A stretch of 31,588 nucleotides of DNA from Vibrio tasmaniensis 1F-187 (GTDB lineage: Bacteria; Pseudomonadota; Gammaproteobacteria; Enterobacterales; Vibrionaceae): positions 1 to 31,588 of the forward strand of contig NZ_AJZM02000221.1 of NCBI RefSeq assembly GCF_000272405.2. Direction: 5' to 3'. Positions 7,357-15,999 of this stretch are shown in pieces (position 1 is the first letter of the stretch; each line of letters starts with the position of its first letter). Both the position numbers and the translations under genes were made by a program. Under the pieces are notes generated by a model that was given only the letters and a program-made list of their open reading frames with translations, was not told where the DNA came from and did not search any database.

Positions 7357-7436
7357 CTATCATGACTTATCTTTTTAGCAGCTTATATTTGCAACAACTG
7401 ATATTTACAAACAATTAAACGATAAAAGATTCAGGG

Positions 7437-8786
7437 TTAAGCCGATGACTTCGCTAAGTAGGCTGCCATTTCTTGTGGTGGCACCATGCCTCCGCCTGTC
7501 GCCCACACAAGGTGTGTTGCATTCGCTAGCGTCGACTCATCAATTTCTAGACGAGTAAGGTATTCACTATTTTGTTCAACATGAATCGCACCCGGCATAC
7601 CTGCTAGTGCAGAAGGCTCAAGTTGAATGCTCTCTGCTTGGTTCAGTTCGCCTAACAATTGGTACATGCGTTCATCGGTTAATGTGTAATAACCATCAAG
7701 TAAACGCTCCATCGCGCGCCCCACAAAACCTGAAGCCCGACCCACCGCCAAGCCGTCTGCTGCGGTTAGATTATCAATACCGAGATCTTGGACTGCGATT
7801 TCGTCATGCAAGCCGGTATGGACACCCAACAACATACAAGGCGAATGGGTCGGCTCAGCAAAAATACAGTGTACATGGTCACCAAAAGCCATCTTCAAGC
7901 CAAATGCCACACCACCGGTGCCGCCACCGACTCCACATGGCAAGTAAACGAACAGTGGGTGTTCTTTGTCGACGACAATCTGTTGCTGATCAAATTGCTG
8001 TTTGAGCCTTTGTCCTGCCACCGAGTAACCAAGAAATAGAGTTTGAGAGTTTTCATCATCAATGAAAAAGCATCGTGAATCTTGTTCTGCTTCTTTGCGC
8101 CCTTGCTCTACCGCAACACCATAATCTTGTTCATACTCAACGACGTTGACACCATGCTCACGCAGTTTGTTTTTCTTCCACGCTCTCGCATCAGCAGGCA
8201 TGTGAACCGACACTGTAAAGCCTAACTTGGCACTCATGATGCCAATCGACATGCCTAAGTTACCCGTAGATCCTACCGCAATGCTGTATTGTTGGAAGAA
8301 GTTACGAAATTCAGGTTCGAGCAACTTACTGTAGTCATCGCTCTCACACAGTAACCCAGCTTTAATGGAAAGCTTCTCGGCATGCGTTAGTACTTCATAA
8401 ATGCCACCACGGGCTTTGATTGAACCTGAAATCGGCAAGTGACTGTCTTTTTTCATCATCAAACGCCCTTTGATAGGCTGCTGATAATGCGCTTGCAATA
8501 CTGATTTCATAGATGGAATGTCAACAAGCTCAGACTCGATGATGCCATTGGTCGCTTGTGTTTCAGGGAATGCCTTCGCCAGATAAGGGGCAAACCTTTG
8601 TAATCGGACGCTTGCATCTTGAATGTCCTCTTCACTTAATCCCACATAGGGCAAACCTTGCTCTAACGTCGTGATGTTTGGGTTAAACCAACTCACTTCT
8701 TCTAGCGCTATAAGTTGTCTTAACAACGGGAAATCGTTGGTGATCTTCTCTATATTTAATTCACTTTTTGGGTTCAAATCAGTCAT
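7437..8786 (-). CDS. dsdA: D-serine dehydratase (D-serine ammonia-lyase)
   Basis: A cytoplasmic pyridoxal-phosphate enzyme that converts D-serine to pyruvate and ammonia, allowing D-serine use and preventing its toxicity. With this start the protein is 449 residues, close to E. coli DsdA (442). The cofactor lysine is Lys124 in SGSIKARGG; the phosphate-binding glycine loops are visible as GSTGNLG and [10 protein letters not shown] chose the ATG at 8786 because AGAAGG precedes it at seven bases; an in-frame ATG ten codons upstream lacks such a site. An AraC-type regulator lies directly upstream on the same strand, 154 bases away, in place of the LysR-type DsdC known from E. coli. A short dyad, GGTAT-TT-ATACC (8874-8885), in the gap could be a control site. 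Confidence 0.95.
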   Translation of the reverse strand: MTDLNPKSELNIEKITNDFPLLRQLIALEEVSWFNPNITTLEQGLPYVGLSEEDIQDASVRLQRFAPYLAKAFPETQATNGIIESELVDIPSMKSVLQAHYQQPIKGRLMMKKDSHLPISGSIKARGGIYEVLTHAEKLSIKAGLLCESDDYSKLLEPEFRNFFQQYSIAVGSTGNLGMSIGIMSAKLGFTVSVHMPADARAWKKNKLREHGVNVVEYEQDYGVAVEQGRKEAEQDSRCFFIDDENSQTLFLGYSVAGQRLKQQFDQQQIVVDKEHPLFVYLPCGVGGGTGGVAFGLKMAFGDHVHCIFAEPTHSPCMLLGVHTGLHDEIAVQDLGIDNLTAADGLAVGRASGFVGRAMERLLDGYYTLTDERMYQLLGELNQAESIQLEPSALAGMPGAIHVEQNSEYLTRLEIDESTLANATHLVWATGGGMVPPQEMAAYLAKSSA

Positions 8787-8940
8787 GGGTGACCTTCTCT
8801 GGTATAGCGCCATCATCTCTGGTACTCAGCAATCTGCGCTCGTACAAACATTTGGTTTTGAACCTATTAAAACGGTATTTATACCATTATTCAATGACCT
8901 GTAATTAACTAGGCTTGCTTTGCTCGATACGCCTTGCGAC

Positions 8941-9723
8941 TTAATTGCTCACCACTGTCTTGATGTATTCACTAGGCGATAAACCAAATTTTCCTTTAAA
9001 GCGCTGACTAAAACGTCCTTCCGATTGGTAACCGCAAGACTGAGCCAACATCGCCACATTCTGCTGTCCGTTTTGCATCAGATAAAGTGCGTGACTCAAC
9101 CGAACTTCAGCCAACACCTCACGATATTGCATACCTTCCAGTTTGAGCTTTCGGATAAGCGTGGCGCGACTCATCGCAAAGCGCTCTGCTACCGACTCTA
9201 ACGGATGTTTCTCGTCCGGTGAATGCGAAAGGTAGTGGCTAAGTTTCTGGCTAAACGAAACGTTTGAGCTAATAAACAATCGATGCAACACGCCCTTCTC
9301 GGCTAATTGCTGATACAAACCCTGCAACCAAAATTGTTGGGTTTGTTCACTCATGCTCTGACGATCAAACGAAAACAACGCATTGAGAGAATCTTGCAAA
9401 CCTCGCTCTGCTTCCACGGTGGGTAAATCCAGTTCATTTGCTCGATCCTCACTGAGATCGAGCATTGCTTGCGTCGGTTGGAAATGAAAACTGAATACAC
9501 GCGAAAGGAAACGTCCTTTGTGGGGCATGTTCTCAAAACTCAATGACGCTGATGCCTCACACAACAGCAGCTCAGAATGTGAGAGTTCTGCCGCTGAGTC
9601 TTTCCAAAACAGGCGCTTACTGCCTGTAATGATCTGAATAATACTAGGGGATAGTATCCTCACATTACGCAGTTTTTGTAACTGCTCTGCACGAAAGATC
9701 GTCACTTGATATTGATGATTCAT
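8941..9723 (-). CDS. AraC-family transcriptional regulator
   Basis: A 260-residue DNA-binding regulator. The last 100 residues form the two helix-turn-helix units of the AraC family: ESVAERFAMSRATLIRKLK as the first and VAMLAQSCGYQSEGRFSQRFKGKFGLSPSEY as the second (split by a short connecting strand). The N-terminal 150 residues would be the ligand-sensing part and show no family I can name. An AAGGGG ribosome binding site lies nine bases before the ATG, immediately next to four copies of an 8-bp repeat. Given its position it probably controls dsdA, perhaps with D-serine as ligand; this is inference from neighbourhood only. Confidence 0.9.
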   Translation of the reverse strand: MNHQYQVTIFRAEQLQKLRNVRILSPSIIQIITGSKRLFWKDSAAELSHSELLLCEASASLSFENMPHKGRFLSRVFSFHFQPTQAMLDLSEDRANELDLPTVEAERGLQDSLNALFSFDRQSMSEQTQQFWLQGLYQQLAEKGVLHRLFISSNVSFSQKLSHYLSHSPDEKHPLESVAERFAMSRATLIRKLKLEGMQYREVLAEVRLSHALYLMQNGQQNVAMLAQSCGYQSEGRFSQRFKGKFGLSPSEYIKTVVSN

Positions 9724-9732
9724 CTCATCCCC

Positions 9733-9764
9733 TTATTTGCTTATTTGCTTATTTGCTTATTTGC
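9733..9764. repeat. Four tandem copies of an 8-bp repeat upstream of the AraC gene
   Basis: TTATTTGC occurs four times in a row without mismatch, followed by a partial fifth copy (TTATTA, 9765-9770). On the minus strand the repeat reads GCAAATAA and ends directly at the ribosome binding site of the AraC-type gene. Repeats of this kind change copy number by slippage; here a change would alter the length of the 5' leader or promoter spacing, not the reading frame. Confidence 0.95.
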
Positions 9765-9775
9765 TTATTATGTAG

Positions 9776-9826
9776 GTGTATAAGCTTTTAACGTACATAA
9801 GCTATTAGCGTGTATAAGTTGCCGTC
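9776..9826. repeat. Three imperfect 17-bp direct repeats across the end of the PEBP gene
   Basis: GTGTATAAGCTTTTAAC (9776-9792), GTACATAAGCTATTAGC (9793-9809) and GTGTATAAGTTGCCGTC (9810-9826) share the core GTxxATAAGxT. The last copy encodes the final codons of the gene at 9805-10338, and the stop codon lies in the second. They look like small duplications of the gene's 3' end. Confidence 0.6.
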
Positions 9827-10338
9827 AGTTTCGCTTTGTCTAAAGCCATGCTGTTCAACGTGAATCCAACCACAGCCGATGGCGTGTTTTCGTCTAGGTT
9901 GAGCTTATCCGTTGGCAATGCCCAAACCGTGAATTGATAACGGTGCATACCATCTTTTTCTGGAGGACAAGCGCCACCGAAACCTACCGTTCCATAATCG
10001 ATGCGGCCTTCTTTGCCACCCACTTTAGAGATATCGACACCGCGAGGTAGCTCGCTCACTGTTGCTGGAATATCAAACGCCACCCAGTGCCAGAAACCAC
10101 TTTCAGTTGGTGCATCTGGATCATAAGCCGTGATTGCAAAGCTTTTGGTTCCTGCTGGAGCATCTTTCCACATCAACTGCGGTGACAAGTTCTCGCCATC
10201 ACAGCCCCAACTTGAATATTCAAACGTCTTCGCCATTGGGTGACCTTCTTGAATATCATTACTCGTTAGTTCGAATGCCTGAGCCGAGCCAGCTGTTAAG
10301 ATACTAAGTGCCAATACTGATTTAATGAGTGTTTTCAT
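9805..10338 (-). CDS. Secreted YbhB/YbcL-type PEBP-family protein
   Basis: A phosphatidylethanolamine-binding-protein-fold protein of the bacterial YbhB/YbcL (Raf kinase inhibitor-like) group; no enzymatic reaction is established for this group. The start at 10338 gives 177 residues, a clean signal peptide (1-21, ending SAQA) and an AGAGGA ribosome binding site; the in-frame ATG 15 codons upstream would spoil both. Family motifs are YDPDAPT (72-78), GFWHWVAFDIP (81-91) and YGTVGFGGACPPEKDGMHRY (115-134). Cys46 and Cys124 could form a disulfide in the periplasm. Function here is unknown. It lies upstream of the AraC gene on the same strand with 81 bases between them, largely repeats. Confidence 0.9.
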   Translation of the reverse strand: MKTLIKSVLALSILTAGSAQAFELTSNDIQEGHPMAKTFEYSSWGCDGENLSPQLMWKDAPAGTKSFAITAYDPDAPTESGFWHWVAFDIPATVSELPRGVDISKVGGKEGRIDYGTVGFGGACPPEKDGMHRYQFTVWALPTDKLNLDENTPSAVVGFTLNSMALDKAKLTATYTR

Positions 10339-10581
10339 GGTGGTTCCTCTGATTAGGTATGAGCCCAGTATAGTCCCCTCCATCCGCCCAAAAATGACAA
10401 TAAGTACACAATTATCTAGTTTAATCCATTCAAATGATACTTACTGTATTTTTAATTTATTATTTTAAAACATGACCCACTCGACAATTTGTTGTTAAAG
10501 GAACACTTGTTGACATTCAGGTTACAAATCACGTCCAAAACTCTTTAGACTCGCCCCACGACTTTTAACGAGAATGATTGG

Positions 10582-11991
10582 ATGCGCAGGTTTACCTTAG
10601 CCCTTGGCTTGATCTTTTGGCTCCCAACTCTAGCCAATGCCCAAAGTTTGCAAGATAAGTGGCAAACCCTGTATCAACTGAGCTGGCAATCATCCCCAAT
10701 CCTAGTATCTCAACAAGAGTTGGCTCAGTATCCGAAAGTTCTGCTTCATGAACGTAGCCGCTATCCTGATTTCAACCAATTCAGTTGGGACGACATCGCA
10801 GCGTTAGCGTCAATACAAGATCACTGCCGAGCGATTGAAAGCAATAACCCTTCATTAGATGACGCCATCGAGTTTGAGCTCGCTTTGTGTCAGCAACAAG
10901 CATTGGATTCCATTTGGTTTGCAGCACACTCCAAACGACACCCTGCAGGTGGCAGTTTTGCTGATCGTTATTTAGCCGCTTACCCAGATGTGACCGAGCA
11001 GATACGCCCATTTTTGAGTCTTACCAACCCTCAGCATCCTTTATATAGCAAGCTAGAAAACCTAAGTGCACAAGGCAGAGAAGCACTGCTCAGTGGATAC
11101 CGAGCTTGGCAACAGGACGATGTGCTTTGGTTAAGTGGCGAGCAAGGCTGGAAAGCCATTCCCTTAGATGTTTGGCAACCTATTGCAGAGCGGCAAGAGG
11201 TATCTTTGACGGGTGAAACCTGTACTTTTCGTTACAGCAACGTGTGCTTAAGCGAGCCTAGCAATGACAATCTGATCATGAAAACCTTGATCTTTACATT
11301 GCTGTTAACGTTGCTTTCCGGACTCGGTAGAGTCTTATACCTAAGAACAAAACAACGAAAAGAGAGGCAGTTCGTTTTACAGCTTCTTACTCATGAACTG
11401 CGCACGCCCATTACTAGCCTAGGTCTAACCGTCGAAATGTTTAGAAATCGCTACGATGAGTTTTCTGATGAAACTCAAAGTGCGGTTTGGCGTTTAATCT
11501 CTGACTATCAAAGGCTCTCTCAACTCACCGAAAACAGCAAAGTGTATCTAAGTTCGGATCAGTCAGAGCCTTTGTTGAAGCAAAATGCATCATTAGAAGA
11601 GTGGCTCGATCATGTATGTGAAAAGCACAATATCGAGTATCAATGTGATTCAAGTGATGCTGAACTTAACCTACCGTATTACTGGCTAACCATCTGCTTA
11701 GATAACTTGATTAAGAACGCTAAACAGCACGGTATAGGTGAGGTTTTGGTCAAGGTAGAACTCGCTGATAAGCTCAGGATTGAGGTGCAAGACGAAGGTC
11801 ACTTCCCTTCTTTTCTGCAACGGTTTGTATCTCGAGCAACACCGAATATCAATCACAGACAAGACAACATGGGCATTGGCCTGACTATTGTCGAACACTT
11901 GATGAAACAAGCGAATGGCCGTCTCATTATTCTTCGTAACCCAACCCGATGTATTCTGGAAATTGCTTATGAACACCCTACTGCTGATTGA
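10582..11991 (+). CDS. vxrA: VxrA-like sensor histidine kinase
   Basis: A membrane sensor kinase, 469 residues. Residues 1-20 are a signal sequence or first membrane helix (ending ANA), 21-232 a periplasmic sensor domain with four cysteines (82, 103, 214, 222) that could form two disulfides, and 233-253 a membrane helix. The kinase core has the H-box HELRTPITSL with His271 as phosphorylation site, the N-box DNLIKNAKQHG (374-384), DEGHF (404-408) and MGIGLTIVEHL (430-440). The order kinase, OmpR-type regulator, DUF2861 protein matches the vxrABC operon of V. cholerae (also called wigKR; vbrKR in V. parahaemolyticus), which responds to cell-wall damage and beta-lactams and affects type VI secretion and biofilm. 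The symbol rests on architecture and gene order. A possible promoter is TTACAA (10522-10527) with TTTAGA (10544-10549). Confidence 0.82.
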   Translation: MRRFTLALGLIFWLPTLANAQSLQDKWQTLYQLSWQSSPILVSQQELAQYPKVLLHERSRYPDFNQFSWDDIAALASIQDHCRAIESNNPSLDDAIEFELALCQQQALDSIWFAAHSKRHPAGGSFADRYLAAYPDVTEQIRPFLSLTNPQHPLYSKLENLSAQGREALLSGYRAWQQDDVLWLSGEQGWKAIPLDVWQPIAERQEVSLTGETCTFRYSNVCLSEPSNDNLIMKTLIFTLLLTLLSGLGRVLYLRTKQRKERQFVLQLLTHELRTPITSLGLTVEMFRNRYDEFSDETQSAVWRLISDYQRLSQLTENSKVYLSSDQSEPLLKQNASLEEWLDHVCEKHNIEYQCDSSDAELNLPYYWLTICLDNLIKNAKQHGIGEVLVKVELADKLRIEVQDEGHFPSFLQRFVSRATPNINHRQDNMGIGLTIVEHLMKQANGRLIILRNPTRCILEIAYEHPTAD

Positions 11992-12616
11992 AGACGACCA
12001 ACTGCTTGGACAAGGCCTCGTCAGCTTCTTTGAATCCAATGGTTACCAATGCCTTTGGGAGAAGGATTCAGAGAGTGCCAGTCAGCAATGGTTCCGCGCC
12101 GATCTAGTGATACTGGATCGACAACTCGAAGACGGTGACAGCTTGCGACACCTGCCGAACTGGCTACTCCTCAAAGCGCTTCCTGTGATTGTGTTAACCG
12201 CTAAAGTGGAAGTCCAGCAACGCGTAGAAGGCTTAATGGCGGGTGCGAAAGATTACGTGACTAAGCCATTTTCGAACGACGAATTGCTCGCTCGAGTCAT
12301 TACCCAGCTTCGTCCGCTAGGTGTGAGCCTCTTAAATTACGCAAATATCCAGATCAACTTGTCGGAACGGATCGCTTATCTGGATGAAAGCCCAATCACG
12401 TTGAAACCTAAGGAGTTTCAGCTATTGGTACTGTTTGTTCAGAACCAAAGTCGTGTGTTTCACCGAGATGAATTACTCAATAAAATTTGGGGGTATCAGG
12501 CCTTTCCTAGTACCCGAACTATTGATAATCACATACTGCGCTTACGCCAGAAGCTGCCAACATTGAATATCGAAACACATCGCGGCGTTGGTTACCGCTT
12601 GGCCGGGGAATCATAA
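11969..12616 (+). CDS. vxrB: VxrB-like OmpR-family response regulator
   Basis: A 215-residue DNA-binding response regulator paired with the upstream kinase. The receiver domain has the acidic pocket Asp9/Asp10, phosphoacceptor Asp50 (VILDRQL), Thr77 and Lys99. The C-terminal winged helix of the OmpR/PhoB type spans about 120-215, with the recognition region ending in STRTIDNHILRLRQK and HRGVGYRL. The start at 11969 begins the protein with the standard receiver strand MNTLLLIEDD; an in-frame ATG 18 codons upstream would add residues not seen in the family. The gene overlaps vxrA by 23 bases, implying coupled translation. By analogy it would activate cell-wall repair and type VI secretion genes; none of those targets is in the window. 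Confidence 0.88.
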   Translation: MNTLLLIEDDQLLGQGLVSFFESNGYQCLWEKDSESASQQWFRADLVILDRQLEDGDSLRHLPNWLLLKALPVIVLTAKVEVQQRVEGLMAGAKDYVTKPFSNDELLARVITQLRPLGVSLLNYANIQINLSERIAYLDESPITLKPKEFQLLVLFVQNQSRVFHRDELLNKIWGYQAFPSTRTIDNHILRLRQKLPTLNIETHRGVGYRLAGES

Positions 12617-13434
12617 TGAAAGTTACTTCGTTAGCCGCACTGATCTGCACATTGCCGCTCGCAAGTCATGCGGCTTGGTTTACTGACACGCTATTGCAGC
12701 ACACCTATCAATCGTTGCTTGATGGTCAACCTCAAGTTGCGTGGCAAGAGCTACAAATCGCACTCGATCAACAAACACTCGATAGTGAGCTTTGGTTGCC
12801 AGTTAAACAAGAGATACTGAGCCAAACTCAATGCGGAACTTCACTAAGACAAGACACTGAGACGAAACATCACATTCAAGTTAGCTTCATTCGACGCTAC
12901 GGCCTTTCATCGCAAGGTTATCAAATCAAAGTCGCTGCAGAACAACTCAGTGAAGACATGAAAACCCAAACACAACCTATCTCTCTGGTCTCCCCTAAAG
13001 GTAAAGTCCTTCTCGATGGACAACTCGCTTCTAACAATGAGTATCAAGAGATTGAGACCGGTGAAATGTTTATCAAACCCGAATCTGGTGTTTATCAACT
13101 AAGGATAGGTTCGAACCACTATCCTATTGTTGTCGCTTTAGACAACAGCAAGCGATGGTTAACACTCGAAAGTAAACTCAGCGAACCACATATCGTGATC
13201 ACGCCACCGAAGGTGATCGACAACTGCCCTAACGCCAATGTGAGTTGGCAATGGTTCGATGAGAACTACAACCTGTTAGGCTACAAAGTGCCAATCAAGA
13301 CAGCGCAAGCACCCGTTCCCACAGAAAGCCCACTAGGGACTAATGCTAAACACTTGAGTGCTTCGGTTGAAATGTTTGAATACCAAGGTACGATTGAAGT
13401 CCAATATGTGCAGCGTGTCACGGTGCCTTTCTAA
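12616..13434 (+). CDS. vxrC: VxrC-like DUF2861 periplasmic protein
   Basis: A 272-residue exported protein of the Vibrio DUF2861 type, the third gene of the vxr operon. Residues 1-19 are a signal peptide ending SHA. The rest is soluble and shows no catalytic motif; two cysteines (in TQCGT and DNCPN) might form a disulfide. Its ATG shares one base with the vxrB stop codon (TAATG), so translation is coupled. In V. cholerae the molecular role of VxrC is not settled. The family name is from memory and the operon position supports it. Confidence 0.75.
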   Translation: MKVTSLAALICTLPLASHAAWFTDTLLQHTYQSLLDGQPQVAWQELQIALDQQTLDSELWLPVKQEILSQTQCGTSLRQDTETKHHIQVSFIRRYGLSSQGYQIKVAAEQLSEDMKTQTQPISLVSPKGKVLLDGQLASNNEYQEIETGEMFIKPESGVYQLRIGSNHYPIVVALDNSKRWLTLESKLSEPHIVITPPKVIDNCPNANVSWQWFDENYNLLGYKVPIKTAQAPVPTESPLGTNAKHLSASVEMFEYQGTIEVQYVQRVTVPF

Positions 13435-13554
13435 TGGAATGCTTTCAGAAGAAGATTAGAAACTAGGTAATGCAGAAAATAGAGACATATAGGTGACAAA
13501 GCACTAGCGCTACTTGGGTGTAATAACCGTACTTACCCTTTACGGAATCTAGAT

Positions 13555-15909
13555 ATGCTCAGCGTACGTCACCCACTCAATCTTTCTACTTGTGCCATTG
13601 TAGCTTTAACAACAGCTTGTCTGTTTTCATCCAATGCACAAGCGAGCCAAATAACGCTCACCAGTAATAGCAGCGTTAGCGCTAACACCACTACCAGCAA
13701 TACAGTCTCTATTTCATCGAATACTTTAGAGATAGATTGGAACGGCTTAAGCGTTAACAGCGGCGCTCTCACCGTTGATAACCAACCACAGAAAGTGACG
13801 AATCTAGTCATTGGTCTTTCCGATAAAACTAACTCAGCAAAGACCGCAACTTGGACCTTAGTACCTAGTGGGATAAACATTGAGGCAGAACTAAATCAAG
13901 ATCAACTCACTTTTCAGTTCAGCTTCCCTTCAAATATACAGGTGAAACGTAACCAGCCCGTAGAGTTGGCGTGGTTTGATCTTGCAGAACAACAAACTCA
14001 GACCCTATTTCTTCCTTTTAGCGAAGGCATGCGTGTACCTACAAATAACAAGCTTTGGGGTAGTTATCTAGTCGACAACCATTCAGGAAGTAACACCACT
14101 CAAGACTTAAAAATGCCATTTTGGACGGTACAACAGAATGATCAATTCATCAGTTATCAGTTGATTAACCCGACAAACAACCAATTGTTCTTTTCTGATG
14201 TATCGTCGGATACGTCCTCTGATGAGAAAACCAAGATTGATATGAGCGCTTCACACCAATTTACAACGCTGAATCAATCACAGCCTTTTACGGTTCGGAT
14301 AACACTTGGAGGTTCTTGGTTAGATGGCGCTAAACTATACCGTGATTGGCGTATTGAGAATGGTCTCTCTGAATCGCTTGTCGAAAAGCAAAAGCGTAAC
14401 CCAGATGTGAATAAGCTAATCGGCGCAAGCCACGTCTACTTGTTTGGTAAAGACCCTTTGAGTATCCAAGATGTGAGCGACTGGTGGGGATTAAACGCTT
14501 GGTATCTAGAGGACTCACAATTAAACATTTCAAGTGAAGCGAAGCGTGAGTTATCCCCTCTGTCTAAAGGCAAAGATTGGTTTAGCCAGTATCACAAACA
14601 ACTGTTGTTGGACTCTATTAACCAGTCATTACAAAGCTTGTATCCTGTTGCAACGCCAACACTGTCTGATAACACCATAAAAGCTCAACACACCGCTGCT
14701 CAGAGCAAGAAAAGCTGGTTGATTAAGCATGCCTCTTCTTATCTCAATGCACCGGATACTTGGGGACAAGCCTTGTCATCAGGCATGGTCAACAATCTAA
14801 ACAAAGCGGGCTTGAATAAGCTTTGGTTAGGTTTTGATAACTGGATGCCAGCATTCTATCAACCGAATGCAGTAGAACTGGCTAAGCAATCTGGTTATCT
14901 GGTTGGAACCTATGACTCCTACAACACAGCCATCCCTGCGAAGCTCAATGACAACTGGCTAACCGCCCAATTACCAAAACCGATGCGTGAAAGTTGTGCG
15001 ATTGAAATGGCGGATGGCAGCCTAAAAAAAGGGTTTCGAGGAAACGGTTTTTACTTGAACCCGAATTGCCATTTGGATTATGTAAAACAGCGCGCCGTAG
15101 ACATCATGCGTTTTGGTCACTTCAATAGCCTGTTCCTAGATGTTGATGCGACTGCGATGGCGCGTGAGGACTACAGCGATAATAGCAGTGAGACGGATAT
15201 GCTTTCTGCCTTCAATAACCGAATGCAGTGGTTAAGCGATCAACCCGATTTGGTGCTTGGTTCTGAAGATGGTAATAGCCTGACGACAAAAGGCATCGCT
15301 TTTGCACACGGCTTAGAAACGGTCGGCTTTGGTTGGTCAGACAAAGAGATGAAAGAAGACCTACAATCACCTTATTACTTGGGTCGTTGGTATCCAGACC
15401 ATAAACCTGACTTTTTCTTCAAGTCAGCTAAGGTCAAAGAACCCTACAAGTCATTGCTGTTTTCGCCTCAATACCGAATTCCACTATACCAAACCGTATT
15501 TCACGACGAAGTGATTAACACACACCACTGGCATTCAGACAGCTTGAAATTCACCAATGTGAAAGCCCATCGTGATTTGACTGCCATGCTTTACAACACG
15601 CCAGCCATGGTTCACTTAACACGAGATGAAGCGTTATCGAGCTCAAGTCCAAGGCTTAAGGCTTTGAAGCACTATCAAGATGGATTTGAGCCAATACATG
15701 AGCAGCTATGGGATAAACAATTAGTCGATTTCATATGGTTAGACAAAAGCGGCGAAGTTCAACAAACCGAGTTCAGTGACGGGAGTAAGATCATTGCCAA
15801 CTTCTCTAACAAGGCATTTCGTTACAACGGTATCGATATTGCTGCCCTATCGGTCAAAGCTATATTGGCGAATGGGCAAGTCGTCGACTGGCAGCCCAAT
15901 CATAGTTAG
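13555..15909 (+). CDS. Secreted putative glycoside hydrolase, GH101/GH129-like barrel
   Basis: A 784-residue exported protein. Residues 1-30 form a signal peptide ending NAQA. About 31-260 is a Ser/Thr/Asn-rich beta-sandwich-like region, 290-660 looks like a glycosidase barrel and the last 100 residues like a small beta domain. Barrel features are NKLWLGFDNWMP (421-432), NSLFLDVDATAMARED (524-539) with Asp529/Asp531 as candidate nucleophile, and VLGSEDGNS (567-575) with Glu571 as candidate acid/base. This pattern recalls the GH101/GH129 group, but I cannot assign a family or substrate; a cell-wall or host glycan is possible. The gene follows vxrC after 120 bases on the same strand. Its ribosome binding site is weak. 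It may belong to the Vxr regulon or be independent. Confidence 0.6.
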   Translation: MLSVRHPLNLSTCAIVALTTACLFSSNAQASQITLTSNSSVSANTTTSNTVSISSNTLEIDWNGLSVNSGALTVDNQPQKVTNLVIGLSDKTNSAKTATWTLVPSGINIEAELNQDQLTFQFSFPSNIQVKRNQPVELAWFDLAEQQTQTLFLPFSEGMRVPTNNKLWGSYLVDNHSGSNTTQDLKMPFWTVQQNDQFISYQLINPTNNQLFFSDVSSDTSSDEKTKIDMSASHQFTTLNQSQPFTVRITLGGSWLDGAKLYRDWRIENGLSESLVEKQKRNPDVNKLIGASHVYLFGKDPLSIQDVSDWWGLNAWYLEDSQLNISSEAKRELSPLSKGKDWFSQYHKQLLLDSINQSLQSLYPVATPTLSDNTIKAQHTAAQSKKSWLIKHASSYLNAPDTWGQALSSGMVNNLNKAGLNKLWLGFDNWMPAFYQPNAVELAKQSGYLVGTYDSYNTAIPAKLNDNWLTAQLPKPMRESCAIEMADGSLKKGFRGNGFYLNPNCHLDYVKQRAVDIMRFGHFNSLFLDVDATAMAREDYSDNSSETDMLSAFNNRMQWLSDQPDLVLGSEDGNSLTTKGIAFAHGLETVGFGWSDKEMKEDLQSPYYLGRWYPDHKPDFFFKSAKVKEPYKSLLFSPQYRIPLYQTVFHDEVINTHHWHSDSLKFTNVKAHRDLTAMLYNTPAMVHLTRDEALSSSSPRLKALKHYQDGFEPIHEQLWDKQLVDFIWLDKSGEVQQTEFSDGSKIIANFSNKAFRYNGIDIAALSVKAILANGQVVDWQPNHS

Positions 15910-15937
15910 CTTCGATACGGTTTAGACAAAAACGAAT

Positions 15938-15999
15938 AATAGGAAGCTTAAGCACTTATTTAACCGCTAATGTTCAGCCCGTTACTTGTGCTTCCTATT
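15938..15999. terminator. Possible long-loop terminator between the hydrolase and LysR genes
   Basis: AATAGGAAGC (15938-15947) is perfectly complementary to GCTTCCTATT (15990-15999), the second arm followed by TT and lying in the last codons of the LysR gene. The loop is 42 bases, long for a terminator, so function is uncertain although the ten-pair match between converging genes is unlikely to be chance. Confidence 0.4.

Noticed and set aside
10339..10383. Longer start for the PEBP-family protein
   Set aside because: It would place 15 residues before the signal peptide and lacks a ribosome binding site, whereas AGAGGA fits the start at 10338.
11915..11968. Upstream start for the VxrB-like regulator
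   Set aside because: The extra 18 residues lie inside the end of vxrA in another frame, and the receiver domain begins naturally with MNTLLLIEDD at 11969.
13555..13650. Lipobox in the signal sequence of the glycoside hydrolase (LTTAC)
   Set aside because: The -3 position is Thr, not Leu/Val/Ile, and a better signal peptidase I site (NAQA) follows a few residues later.
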